Shown: piece by piece, positions 52,988-61,201 of the stretch | How the letters are laid out: each line of letters opens with the position of its first letter | Numbering within the stretch: the stretch's first letter is position 1 | From: Streptomyces sp. LHD-70 | Lineage (GTDB): Bacteria; Actinomycetota; Actinomycetes; Streptomycetales; Streptomycetaceae | Direction: 5' to 3' | Assembly: GCF_031157275.1 (NCBI RefSeq) | Contig: NZ_JAVIFW010000010.1 | Span: 265,164 to 329,163 of the forward strand | Length of the DNA stretch: 64,000 bases | Translations under genes and position numbers: made by a program | Notes under the pieces: model-generated | Told to the model about the DNA's origin: nothing | Database searches by the model: none | What the model saw: the letters and a program-made list of their open reading frames with translations, nothing else

Positions 52988-54883
52988 ATGACGCAGCCGC
53001 TCAAGCCGGCGCTGCCCGACGAGGGCGCGGACGGCAAACTGCGCCGCACCATGACCCTGCAGCAGGTCCTGTTCCTGGCCATCAGTGGCCAGATCGGCTC
53101 GGGCTGGCTCTTCGCAGTGCTGACCGCTGCTGGTGTGTCGGGGCCAGCTGCGATCCTGTCCTGGGTGATCGGCGGCGCGATCATCACCCTGATCGCGCTC
53201 GCGTGGATGGAGGTCGGGGCGGCGCTGCCGCGCTCGGGGGCCATCGTGCGCTACCCGTACCTCACCCACGGCGGCCTGACCGGCTGGATCATGGGCTTCA
53301 CCTACTGGATCGCGAATCTTTCCCTGCCCGCGATCGAGGCGCTTGCCGTCCTCACCTATCTCAGCGGCTCGTTCCCGGAGTTGGGGCTCCTGGAGGTCAA
53401 GGACGGCGTATCCGTCCTCGCCTGGCCGAACGGCATCCTCGCGGGCATCGCACTGATGGCGTTCTTCTACCTCGTGAACATCTTCGGCGTACGGCTCCTG
53501 AGCGAGGCCAACCGGTGGGTGACCTGGTGGAAGATCCTCGTGCCGATCGCCACGTTCCTGCTGCTGTTCTTCACGTTCAACTCGTCCAACTTCACCGCGA
53601 CGGGCCTCTTCCCGATGGGCGGCGGCTCCGTCTTCGAGACGGTCGCCATTTCCGGCATCGCGTTCACCCTCACCAGCTTCCGCGGCGTGCTCGACTTCAG
53701 CGGTGAGGTCGTCAACCCGAAGCGCACGATCCCGCTCGGCACGATCGGCTGCATCCTCATCCCGCTCGCCATCTACGTACTGCTTCAGGTCGCCTTCATC
53801 GGCGCTGTGAGCTGGTCGGACGCCGGTGTCGGTGTCGGTGACTGGGCGGCGCTCGCCGGTAGTTCCTGGGCGGACGGGCCGCTGGTCCACGCCCTGCGGG
53901 CCGCGTCGATCGGGGCGCTCGGCGCCTTCGCTACTGTCCTGCTGATCGACGCGGTCGTCTCGCCCGGCGCGTCCGGCTATGTGTTCCTCGGCGTCACGGC
54001 CCGGGTCGGTTTCGGCCTGAGCATCCACGGCTACTTTCCCAAGGCCTTCCAGAAGACCAACAAGCACGGCGTGCCGTGGGTCTCCACCGTCGTCTCGTTC
54101 GTCATGGGCTGCCTGTTCTTCGCACCTTCCCCGAGTTGGGCGCGGCTCGCCGGGTTCATCAGCACGGCCATGGTGTTGAGCGCCCTGATGGCTGCGGTGT
54201 GTCTGCCGGTCATGCGGCGGTACGCTCCCGACCTGCAGCGCCCGTTCGTGCTGCGGCAGGCCGGGTTCTGGGCGCCGGCGGGCTTCTGCGCTGCTGCCGC
54301 GCTGATCTACTGGGCGGGCTTCGAGACGCTGGTCAACATCACTGTCCTGGTCTTCGGCGGCCTGGTCGTGTACGGCGCGCACTACGGCCCGTTCCGTGGC
54401 TGGACCGGTCGCGGGGCCGGGGTCGGCGTCAGCCTCGTCTACTTCGTGGCCTGGTGCTGGGTGACCGCGCGCGGCGGCTGGTTCCTCGCGACTAACGACC
54501 AGGCGGCTGAGGGTAGTTGGACCTTCCCTTTGTACTGCGCGGTGAGCAGTGTCCTGATCGTCGCGTACTACGGAGTGCTCTGGCTGCTCAGCAACGGCGA
54601 GGGCCGCAGGCACCTGGGCAGCGGACTCTGGCTGGTCGTGCTGCTGCTCGGCACGCTCCCACTGTCGTACTACGGGGAGTTCGGCCCCGGCGCGGCGTGG
54701 GCGTTCCCCGTCGGCACGCTCCTGGAGACGGCCCTCGCCCTGGCGGTCTACTACTGGGCCGTGGCCGTCGGCTTCGCCACCGAGGAGCTCAAGGAGGCCG
54801 TCGCGCTGGAGATCCATCGCGCGGAAGTGGAGGCGCAGCAGGCAACGGCGGGCGAGGGAACGGCCGTCACTGCGGCGAAGTAG
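52988..54883 (+). CDS. APC-family amino acid permease, long form
   Basis: Membrane carrier of 631 residues with about 14 helices. The first has LAISGQIGSGWLFAVLTAAG, the APC signature in the G-x-G form; FRGVLDFSGEVVNPKRTIPL is the conserved loop after helix 6; the end is a cytoplasmic tail rich in Glu/Ala. The length exceeds ordinary APC permeases by about 130 residues because of two extra C-terminal helices. I start at ATG 52988, 9 bases after AAGGAG; the open frame upstream to 52850 is protein-unlike. It lies downstream of the fusion regulator and convergent to pruA, so proline, an N-methyl amino acid or glutamate is a reasonable substrate. Confidence 0.88.
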   Translation: MTQPLKPALPDEGADGKLRRTMTLQQVLFLAISGQIGSGWLFAVLTAAGVSGPAAILSWVIGGAIITLIALAWMEVGAALPRSGAIVRYPYLTHGGLTGWIMGFTYWIANLSLPAIEALAVLTYLSGSFPELGLLEVKDGVSVLAWPNGILAGIALMAFFYLVNIFGVRLLSEANRWVTWWKILVPIATFLLLFFTFNSSNFTATGLFPMGGGSVFETVAISGIAFTLTSFRGVLDFSGEVVNPKRTIPLGTIGCILIPLAIYVLLQVAFIGAVSWSDAGVGVGDWAALAGSSWADGPLVHALRAASIGALGAFATVLLIDAVVSPGASGYVFLGVTARVGFGLSIHGYFPKAFQKTNKHGVPWVSTVVSFVMGCLFFAPSPSWARLAGFISTAMVLSALMAAVCLPVMRRYAPDLQRPFVLRQAGFWAPAGFCAAAALIYWAGFETLVNITVLVFGGLVVYGAHYGPFRGWTGRGAGVGVSLVYFVAWCWVTARGGWFLATNDQAAEGSWTFPLYCAVSSVLIVAYYGVLWLLSNGEGRRHLGSGLWLVVLLLGTLPLSYYGEFGPGAAWAFPVGTLLETALALAVYYWAVAVGFATEELKEAVALEIHRAEVEAQQATAGEGTAVTAAK

Positions 54884-54894
54884 CAGCAACGCGA

Positions 54895-54933
54895 GAGGCC
54901 GTCCGGGGAGTGTGCTCATACCCGGACGGCCTC
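54895..54933. terminator. Perfect 13-bp hairpin between permease and pruA
   Basis: GAGGCCGTCCGGG (54895-54907) pairs exactly with 54921-54933 around a 13-base loop. It sits between the convergent permease (stop 54883) and pruA (stop 54952), so it is likely bidirectional. Confidence 0.9.
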
Positions 54934-54951
54934 GGCCTTTGCCCTGTGCGG

Positions 54952-56535
54952 CTACTGGGCTGCCCAAGCGTCGTTGCCCGACGTGCGAGGAGGGTTCTCG
55001 TTGCGCTTCACGCTGAGCGGGCTGGCGAAGCGGATCAGGTTCCAGACCGTCCCCACCTTGTCGTTGGTGCCCGAGGCGCGGGCACCGCCGAACGGCTGCT
55101 GCCCGACGACCGCGCCGCTCGGCTTGTCGTTGATGTAGAAGTTGCCCGCCGTGTACCGCAGCACTGAGGACGCCTCGGTGATCGCTGCCTCGTCCTCGGC
55201 GAACACGGCGCCGGTCAGGGCGTACACGGTGGACTCGTCGACCAGACGCAGCGTTTCCTGCCAGGCTGCATGCCCATCGTCTTCGTAGACGTACGCCGCG
55301 ACGACCGGCGCGAACAGCTCCTCGGTCATGAACGCCGAGTGCGGGTCGGTGACTTCGAGCAGGGTGGGCTCGACAAACCAGCCGGTGGAGTCGTCCGTGC
55401 CGCCGCCCGTCACCACGACGCCCTCGGCGCGCGCCTTGGCCAGAGCCTCGGCGTGCTTGGCGTGTTGGCGGGCGCTGATGACGGCGCCGATGTGCGTGCC
55501 GGGGGCGGTCGGGTCGCCCATGGTGACCGAGCGGGTCAGCTCGACCAGCCGCTCCTTGAGCGCCTGCCAGATGCTGCGCGGAATGTAGATCCGGGACGGG
55601 GCCGCACACTTCTGTCCCTGGTACTCGTATGCTCCGCGCACGCAGGCCACCGCGAGGGCTTCGATGTCGGCCGACGGGTGGGCGACGATGAAGTCCTTGC
55701 CGCCGGTCTCGCCGACCAGGCGCGGGAAGTCCCGGTAGCCGCCGATGTTCCGGCCCACCGTGTTCCAGATGTGCTGGAAGGTGCCGGTGGAGCCGGTGAA
55801 GTGCACGGCCGCCAACTCCCGGTGGATAAGGGCGGTTTCACCGATCTCGGCGCCGCTGCCGTGCACCAGGTTGATGACCCCGTCGGGCAGCCCAGCCTCC
55901 CGCAGGAGCTGCATCGACAGGTGGGCGACCAGCGAGGAGCTCTGATGCGGCTTCCACAGAACGGTGTTGCCGAGCAACGCGGGCGCAAAGGCGAGGTTGT
56001 TCGTCGAGACGAAGTTGAACGGGGAGACCGCGAAGACGAAGCCTTCCAGGGGGCGGTACTCGACGTGGTTGCGCACCCCCTCGGGGGAGTACGGCTGCAT
56101 CTCGGCCATCGCCGCCATGTTCGCCACGTTGGCGCGGATGAACTCGACGGTCTCGCCCGAGGCGTCGCCCTCGGCCTGGTCGCGCGTCTTGGACAGCTCC
56201 AGCATCGCTGCCGCGTTCATCCGCTCCCGCCACGGCCCGGACTCCAGCAACTCGGCCGCCCGCAGGAAGGGCTTCGCACGCTCCTGCGGAGTCGCCGTGC
56301 CCCAGTCGCGGGATGCATTCCGGGCGGCGTCGACGGCCTGCAACACCTCGGCGGCACCGGCGTGATGGGCCTGTCCGAGGCGGACTGCGTGGGCGTGCGG
56401 TGTCACGACGGTCCGGGTTTTCCCGGTGCGCACCTCCCGGCCGCCGATCACGAGCGGGATGTCGTAGTCGCCGGCGCGGACCTCGGCGAGCCCGGCGGCG
56501 AGACCCGGCGGGTGGGGTACGGACGATGCGGTCAT
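54952..56535 (-). CDS. pruA: L-glutamate gamma-semialdehyde (1-pyrroline-5-carboxylate) dehydrogenase
   Basis: Aldehyde dehydrogenase of 527 residues that oxidises glutamate semialdehyde to glutamate, the second step of proline breakdown. The catalytic residues are Asn 173 in SPFNF, Glu 276 in VGETGGKD and Cys 310 in GQKCAAPSR. The C-terminal NDKPSGAVVGQQPFGGARAS is diagnostic for this dehydrogenase rather than betaine-aldehyde dehydrogenase. It starts at 56535 after GGAG. No proline dehydrogenase gene lies beside it, which is unusual. It is divergent from the PucR-type regulator with a palindromic site between them. Confidence 0.94.
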   Translation of the reverse strand: MTASSVPHPPGLAAGLAEVRAGDYDIPLVIGGREVRTGKTRTVVTPHAHAVRLGQAHHAGAAEVLQAVDAARNASRDWGTATPQERAKPFLRAAELLESGPWRERMNAAAMLELSKTRDQAEGDASGETVEFIRANVANMAAMAEMQPYSPEGVRNHVEYRPLEGFVFAVSPFNFVSTNNLAFAPALLGNTVLWKPHQSSSLVAHLSMQLLREAGLPDGVINLVHGSGAEIGETALIHRELAAVHFTGSTGTFQHIWNTVGRNIGGYRDFPRLVGETGGKDFIVAHPSADIEALAVACVRGAYEYQGQKCAAPSRIYIPRSIWQALKERLVELTRSVTMGDPTAPGTHIGAVISARQHAKHAEALAKARAEGVVVTGGGTDDSTGWFVEPTLLEVTDPHSAFMTEELFAPVVAAYVYEDDGHAAWQETLRLVDESTVYALTGAVFAEDEAAITEASSVLRYTAGNFYINDKPSGAVVGQQPFGGARASGTNDKVGTVWNLIRFASPLSVKRNENPPRTSGNDAWAAQ

Positions 56536-56643
56536 GGGGCGGCTCCGTGGCAGAGGAGAAAGAGGTACGGTGCGTTCGCTCCGACGCTAGGCGGCGGGCC
56601 GGAGCCGGCGCTTCGGAGCGCGGACGGAAAGTTCCCCCGGGCA

Positions 56644-56659
56644 TCCGACACTTGTCGAA
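56644..56659. promoter_or_regulatory. Palindrome TCCGACA-CT-TGTCGAA between pruA and the PucR-type gene
   Basis: A 7+2+7 inverted repeat with one mismatch; the inner CGACA/TGTCG (56646-56657) is perfect. A near copy lies upstream of the GMC oxidoreductase gene (57822-57837), and the left half recurs at 52840-52846 before the APC permease. It is the likely binding site of the PucR-type regulator. Confidence 0.6.
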
Positions 56660-56759
56660 AACGCCCGGTAGAGGCAGCATGGCCGCAAGACGACGCCCCA
56701 TCCAGTGCCACGGCCCGGAGCAGGCGAGAGCGGTCCAGAGGTACGGAGGAACACACCTC

Positions 56760-57788
56760 GTGGTGGATCAGGTGGACGTACAGGCGGAGGTCGACAGCCT
56801 CGCTGCGGAGATCGGACTGTCGGTCCTGATCGAGGACCGCGCACAGCGACCGGTGTGGTGGAACACCCAGGGCGCGGTGGACGGCGCCCGCGCCCAGACC
56901 ATCCTCGACCGGCACGTGACCCCGGTCGTGGCCTCGGTTGTCCAGCGCTTCCACCTCCTGGAGGCGACCGAACCCGTCCGCGTACCGGCCGTGCCCGAGG
57001 CATCCATGTGGGCGCGCTGGTGCATGCCCGTGCGCTGTGGCGACCGCACCCTCGGCCTGCTGTGGGTGCTCGACCCGGACGGTGACCTGGACGAGGCCGC
57101 GCTGCCACGGCTCCTGGAGTGCGCGGAGCTCGCCGCCGAGGCCCTGGCGGGCAGCGAGGAGTCCGAGGAACGCCGGCACCGGAGGCGCGAGGCCCTCCTG
57201 GAGCGACTCCTCCTCGGTCCCGACGAGGAAGCGGCCCGCGAACTCTCTCAGCTGGAAAACCTGCCCCTCGACGCCCGCGTACAGGTGGAGGTCCCGGCCC
57301 GACCCGGTGGCTGGGCCCTTGCCGACGGGATGAGCGTGCACGTCGCGCGGGTGGGCGCGCGCCCTGCGACAAGCGGCGCACCCCTGCCAGTGGTGCAACT
57401 GACCGAGGCGGTACGGCGAGCATCCGCCGTTCGCAGGGCGGTCGCCGCCGGGGCCCAGCTTGATCCCGAGAACTGGGACGCGCTCGGCGCCTGGCGGCTG
57501 ATTGTCGAGGCGCCCGAGTCCCTCGAACCGGGGGACCTACATGCAGGAGCGGTGATCTTGGCCGAGGGGTCCAACGACACGCTGATGACGACGGCGCGCG
57601 TCGTCCTCGACCACGGCGGCGAAGTGGCGACGGCGGCCAAGGAGTTGCACGTCCACCGCACCACGCTCTACTACCGCCTGGACCGCATCACCGAACTCAC
57701 CGGTGTCGACCTGCGCTCCGGCCCGTCCCGCACCAACCTGCAGCTCGCCCTGTGGCTGGCGGCGTACCGCGCGGCCGCCGAGCGCTGA
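56760..57788 (+). CDS. PucR-family transcription regulator (PutR-like)
   Basis: Regulator of 342 residues. The N-terminal VVDQVDVQAEVDSLAAEIGL and an effector region (GLSVLIEDRAQRPVWWNTQG, PVRCGDRTLGLLWVLDPDGD) are followed by the C-terminal PucR HTH: VVLDHGGEVATAAKELHVHR then TTLYYRLDRITELTGVDL. Such proteins often activate proline catabolic genes in actinomycetes. I start at GTG 56760, 9 bases after GGAGGA; ATG 56679 after GAGGCAGC would add 27 Arg-rich residues. It is divergent from pruA and probably activates it and the GMC gene through the shared palindrome. Confidence 0.88.
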   Translation: MVDQVDVQAEVDSLAAEIGLSVLIEDRAQRPVWWNTQGAVDGARAQTILDRHVTPVVASVVQRFHLLEATEPVRVPAVPEASMWARWCMPVRCGDRTLGLLWVLDPDGDLDEAALPRLLECAELAAEALAGSEESEERRHRRREALLERLLLGPDEEAARELSQLENLPLDARVQVEVPARPGGWALADGMSVHVARVGARPATSGAPLPVVQLTEAVRRASAVRRAVAAGAQLDPENWDALGAWRLIVEAPESLEPGDLHAGAVILAEGSNDTLMTTARVVLDHGGEVATAAKELHVHRTTLYYRLDRITELTGVDLRSGPSRTNLQLALWLAAYRAAAER

Positions 57789-57821
57789 AAACACGTCCTC
57801 TCACCTGCTGCGCGGACACCC

Positions 57822-57837
57822 TTCGACAGTTGTTGAA
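57822..57837. promoter_or_regulatory. Palindrome TTCGACA-GT-TGTTGAA upstream of the GMC gene
   Basis: A 7+2+7 inverted repeat with one mismatch, closely matching the site in the pruA-PucR gap. It is 147 bp before the GMC start codon and 33 bp after the regulator's stop. Confidence 0.6.
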
Positions 57838-57984
57838 AGCGCGGCCCAACTCTCCTTCCCGGCGCTGATGTCCGGCGTAGGCGACTGACCCTACGTTCGA
57901 GTCACTTACGTACTCGCAGCACGAGTCACCCACGCACTCGGAACGAGTCATCCACGTACCCGGAACATTTGAAGGAGTCGTCCG

Positions 57985-59646
57985 ATGGCCCAGAAATTCG
58001 ACTACATCGTCGTCGGAGCCGGCTCGTCCGGATGCATCGTCGCCACCCGGCTCACCGAGGACCCCGATGTGCGGGTGCTCCTCGTCGAGGCCGGGCGCAC
58101 GGACCGCACCAACATGTTCATCGCCATGCCCGGCGGCCTGCCGTTCGTCTACCAGAACAAGAAGATCGGCTGGGGCATCCAGTCGGGCCCGGAGCCGCAT
58201 CTGCACGGCAGGACCATCGACGAGAAGGCCGGAAAGGTCCTCGGCGGCGGCTCGTCCATCAACGCCATGATCTTCAACCGGGGCAACCCGATGGACTACG
58301 ACGGCTGGGCCGAAGGCGGCCTCAAGGACTGGGACTTCGCCCACTGCCTGCCGTACTTCCGGAAGATGGAGAGCTTCGAGGATGGCCCCGACGCCTGGCG
58401 CGGCGGCAGCGGCCCGCTGCGCATCAGCCGCGCCCGCGCCCAGCACAAGATGTACGAGACGTTCCTGCGCGCCGGGGAACAGGCAGGCTTCGAGATCACG
58501 CCGGACCACAACGGGCAGCGGCAGGAAGGCCTGCACATCGCGCAGTCCTTCATCCACGACGGGGTCCGCTGGAGCGCCACCAAGGCCTATCTGCGCCCTG
58601 CCTTTGAGCGGCCGAACCTGAAGGTGCTGCCCAAGACGGTCGTCAACCGCGTACTCGTCGAGGACGGCGCCGCCGTCGGCATCGAGGTGCAGGGCCCCGA
58701 CGGTCCGCGCCGAGTGCGCTGCGAGCGCGAGGTGATCCTCGCCGCAGGTGCCATGAACACCCCCAAGCTGCTCATGCTCTCCGGCATCGGCCCCGGCGAC
58801 GAACTGCGCCGACACGGCATCGACGTCGTCGCCGAGGCCCGCGAGGTGGGCCGCAACCTGCAGAACCACCCGGGAGTGGACCTGCAGTTCGGCACCCGCC
58901 ACGAGGACTCCCTCACCTCGCAGATCGGCCTTGTGGGACGGGCGAAACTGGGCGCGGACTGGATGCTGCGCCGCAAGGGCCTAGGCACCACCAACTTCTT
59001 CGAGGCGGGCGCCTTCCTGCGTACCCGCTACGACGTCGACTTCCCCAACATGCAGTGGGAATTCCTGCCGATCACCCGGCAGTTGAGGGGCAACAAGCTG
59101 GTGCCGGTGCCCGGCTTCCAGTTCTGGATGGACCTCTCCCGCCCGCTCAGCCGAGGCGAGGTCACGCTGAACTCGGCCGACCCGTCCGCGCCGCCGTCCG
59201 TCGTCTTCAACACGTACGCCGAACGCCAGGACCTCCAGGACATGATCGACGGCGTCCGCATGACGCAGGAGATGGTCCGGCAGTCCGCCTGGCAGCGCTA
59301 CCGGCCCCAACTCATCACCCCGGGACCGGAGATCACCTCCGACGCCGACCTCGAAGCCTTCGTTCGCAGGGCAACCGGCACCTCCTACCACCCCTCGGGC
59401 ACCTGCCGGATGGGCGTGGACGCGGAGGCCGTGGTCGACGCCGAGGGGCGTATGAACGCCGTACGCGACCTGCGGATCGTCGATGCGTCGATCATGCCGA
59501 AGGTCATCACCGGCAACCTCAACGCGCCGGTCATGATGATGGCCGAGAAGCTCGCCGACCGGATCCGCGGCCGGGAGTCGCTGGCGCCATCCGACGCGGG
59601 CTACTACCGGCGGCTTTCGGCGGGGTCGGCCGCGGCCGCTGGATGA
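57985..59646 (+). CDS. GMC-family oxidoreductase (choline dehydrogenase-like)
   Basis: FAD-dependent alcohol oxidoreductase of 553 residues. FAD-binding FDYIVVGAGSSGCIVATRLT (residues 5-24); GMC signatures GKVLGGGSSINAMIFNRGN and GAMNTPKLLMLSGIGP; C-terminal catalytic region YHPSGTCRMG and NLNAPVMMMAEKLADRI. Closest in pattern to BetA-type choline dehydrogenases, but no betaine-aldehyde dehydrogenase is nearby, so the substrate may be another alcohol. It starts at ATG 57985 after GAAGGAG. A palindrome shared with the pruA promoter lies upstream. Confidence 0.92.
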   Translation: MAQKFDYIVVGAGSSGCIVATRLTEDPDVRVLLVEAGRTDRTNMFIAMPGGLPFVYQNKKIGWGIQSGPEPHLHGRTIDEKAGKVLGGGSSINAMIFNRGNPMDYDGWAEGGLKDWDFAHCLPYFRKMESFEDGPDAWRGGSGPLRISRARAQHKMYETFLRAGEQAGFEITPDHNGQRQEGLHIAQSFIHDGVRWSATKAYLRPAFERPNLKVLPKTVVNRVLVEDGAAVGIEVQGPDGPRRVRCEREVILAAGAMNTPKLLMLSGIGPGDELRRHGIDVVAEAREVGRNLQNHPGVDLQFGTRHEDSLTSQIGLVGRAKLGADWMLRRKGLGTTNFFEAGAFLRTRYDVDFPNMQWEFLPITRQLRGNKLVPVPGFQFWMDLSRPLSRGEVTLNSADPSAPPSVVFNTYAERQDLQDMIDGVRMTQEMVRQSAWQRYRPQLITPGPEITSDADLEAFVRRATGTSYHPSGTCRMGVDAEAVVDAEGRMNAVRDLRIVDASIMPKVITGNLNAPVMMMAEKLADRIRGRESLAPSDAGYYRRLSAGSAAAAG

Positions 59647-59670
59647 GGCCTGGCCGCGCGCCGGCCGCGA

Positions 59671-60015
59671 TCAGTGGACGTCGTCGAGGCGGAGGGTCAG
59701 GTCGAGCAGACCGGGGAAGCGGGCGTCGAACTCCTCGCGGCGCAGGCGGTTCAGCCGCTTGGGTCCCTGGTCGCGCTGCTCGACGAGACCGGCAGCGCGC
59801 AGGACGGTGAAGTGATGGCTCTTGGCCGCCCTGCCGACAGGAACGTCGAAGTTGCTGCAGCTCAGCGTCCAGTCGGGGTGCGCTGCCAGCTCGCGGATCA
59901 GCTGGATGCGCACGGGGTCCGCGAGCGCGGACAGGGCGGTCAACAGGGCCACCTGCTCGGGGTCCGTGTGCACGGGTGCCGCACGGTGGCCCGATCCTTC
60001 GGCCTGATCTGACAT
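59671..60015 (-). CDS. ArsR-family winged-helix repressor
   Basis: Small DNA-binding protein of 114 residues. LLTALSALADPVRIQLIREL is helix 1-2 of the ArsR fold and VGRAAKSHHFTVLRAAGLVE the recognition helix and turn, followed by the wing (QRDQGPKRLNRLRREEFDAR). One cysteine (LSCSNF) lies near the HTH; no clear metal site is seen. It is divergent from the quinone oxidoreductase gene across 106 bp with AGTGTTC repeats, a common arrangement in Streptomyces for self-repressed detoxification pairs. Confidence 0.88.
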   Translation of the reverse strand: MSDQAEGSGHRAAPVHTDPEQVALLTALSALADPVRIQLIRELAAHPDWTLSCSNFDVPVGRAAKSHHFTVLRAAGLVEQRDQGPKRLNRLRREEFDARFPGLLDLTLRLDDVH

Positions 60016-60080
60016 CGCTCTTCAGCCCTTCGTCGAGACACTGCTGCCGCCGTAGTGTTCGCCTGTCATCGTACAGTGCT

Positions 60081-60104
60081 AGTGTTCGACATCGATTGAA
60101 CACT
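60081..60104. promoter_or_regulatory. Operator-like repeat AGTGTTC-N10-GAACACT
   Basis: A perfect 7-bp inverted repeat with a 10-base gap, 17 bases before the oxidoreductase start codon; a third AGTGTTC lies at 60054-60060. It is the likely ArsR binding region controlling both divergent genes. Confidence 0.65.
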
Positions 60105-60121
60105 TAGGGAGGTGGTCGCGT

Positions 60122-61099
60122 ATGCAGGCCGTCGAGTTCCATGAGTACGGTGATCCCGCGGTCCTGCGGCTGGTGCAGGCTGAGACGCCCGAGCCGGGAC
60201 CCGGCCAGGTGACGATCGACGTCGCCTGGGCGGGCGTGAACTTCGCGGACGTCAAGGCGCGCGCCGAGGGCTACCGGGTCGACGCACTGCCGCACCGGCC
60301 GGGCCTCGAAGTCTCCGGACGGGTCCGGGCCGTCGGCGCGGGAGTCGACGGACTCAGCCCCGGCCAGGAGGTTGCCGCGCTCGTCGACAGCGGCGGATAC
60401 GCCGAGGTGGCGCTCGCCCGGGCGGCCACCGTCTTCCCCCTCCCCGCCGGCCTCGACCTGCGGACGGCAGCCACCCTGCCCACTGTGCTCCCGACCGCCC
60501 ACGCTCTGATCCACGAGGTCGGGCGGCTGCGGGCCGGCGAGAGCGTACTGGTGCACGGTGCGGCAGGAGGGATCGGGACCGTGGCAGTGCAGCTCGCGCG
60601 GGCCGCCGGCGCCGGCGTCGTGTACGGCGTGGCCTCCACCGACGCGAAGGCCGCCTACGCCCTTGAGCACGGCTACGACGCAGTGTTCCGGCCCGACCGC
60701 TTCACCGAGGATGTCCTCCAGGCCACTGGCCGAAGGGGCGTCGACCTGGTCCTCGACCCGGTCGGCGGCGACACGCTGCGCCGGGGCCTCGACACACTCG
60801 CGGTCTTCGGGCGCCTGGTCTCCTTCGGCAACGCGAGCGGCGCCGAGCCGTGGCAGGTCGGGCAGCCGGAGCTGTACGCACAGGGTCGCACCGTCGGAGG
60901 CTTCTCCATCCTGGCGTTCGCCCAGACCGCACCTCAGGCCGTGCGTGAACTGACCGAACGCGCCCTGCTCGCGGTGTCCGAAGGGACTGTGACCCTTCCC
61001 GTCACCGCTGAATTCCCCTTGGCGGAAGTGGCCGAGGCCCATCGGCTCATGGGCGGGCGCTCGTCCACGGGCAAGCTCCTGCTGCGCGTGGCCGACTGA
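60122..61099 (+). CDS. Zinc-independent quinone oxidoreductase (MDR family)
   Basis: NADPH-dependent medium-chain reductase of 325 residues. GroES-like N-terminus (MQAVEFHEYGDPAVLRLVQA, WAGVNFADVKARAEGY) without zinc ligands, nucleotide fold VLVHGAAGGIGTVAVQLARA, then DLVLDPVGGDTLRRGL. It reduces quinones or reactive enals. It starts at ATG 60122 after GGGAGG. It is divergent from, and probably repressed by, the ArsR-family protein. Confidence 0.92.
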   Translation: MQAVEFHEYGDPAVLRLVQAETPEPGPGQVTIDVAWAGVNFADVKARAEGYRVDALPHRPGLEVSGRVRAVGAGVDGLSPGQEVAALVDSGGYAEVALARAATVFPLPAGLDLRTAATLPTVLPTAHALIHEVGRLRAGESVLVHGAAGGIGTVAVQLARAAGAGVVYGVASTDAKAAYALEHGYDAVFRPDRFTEDVLQATGRRGVDLVLDPVGGDTLRRGLDTLAVFGRLVSFGNASGAEPWQVGQPELYAQGRTVGGFSILAFAQTAPQAVRELTERALLAVSEGTVTLPVTAEFPLAEVAEAHRLMGGRSSTGKLLLRVAD

Positions 61100-61201
61100 C
61101 CACGCCGACGGGCACGGCGGGTAACTCGCCGTCGCCATGGGCCACTTGACGAATCCCGCCCGGGCCGCGGTATCCGCGTGCCCAGGGCCTGAGAAGCACG
61201 G

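Noticed and set aside
57985..59646. Choline-to-betaine pathway (betA with betB)
   Set aside because: The GMC protein resembles BetA, but the nearby aldehyde dehydrogenase has the glutamate-semialdehyde dehydrogenase signature, not that of betaine-aldehyde dehydrogenase.
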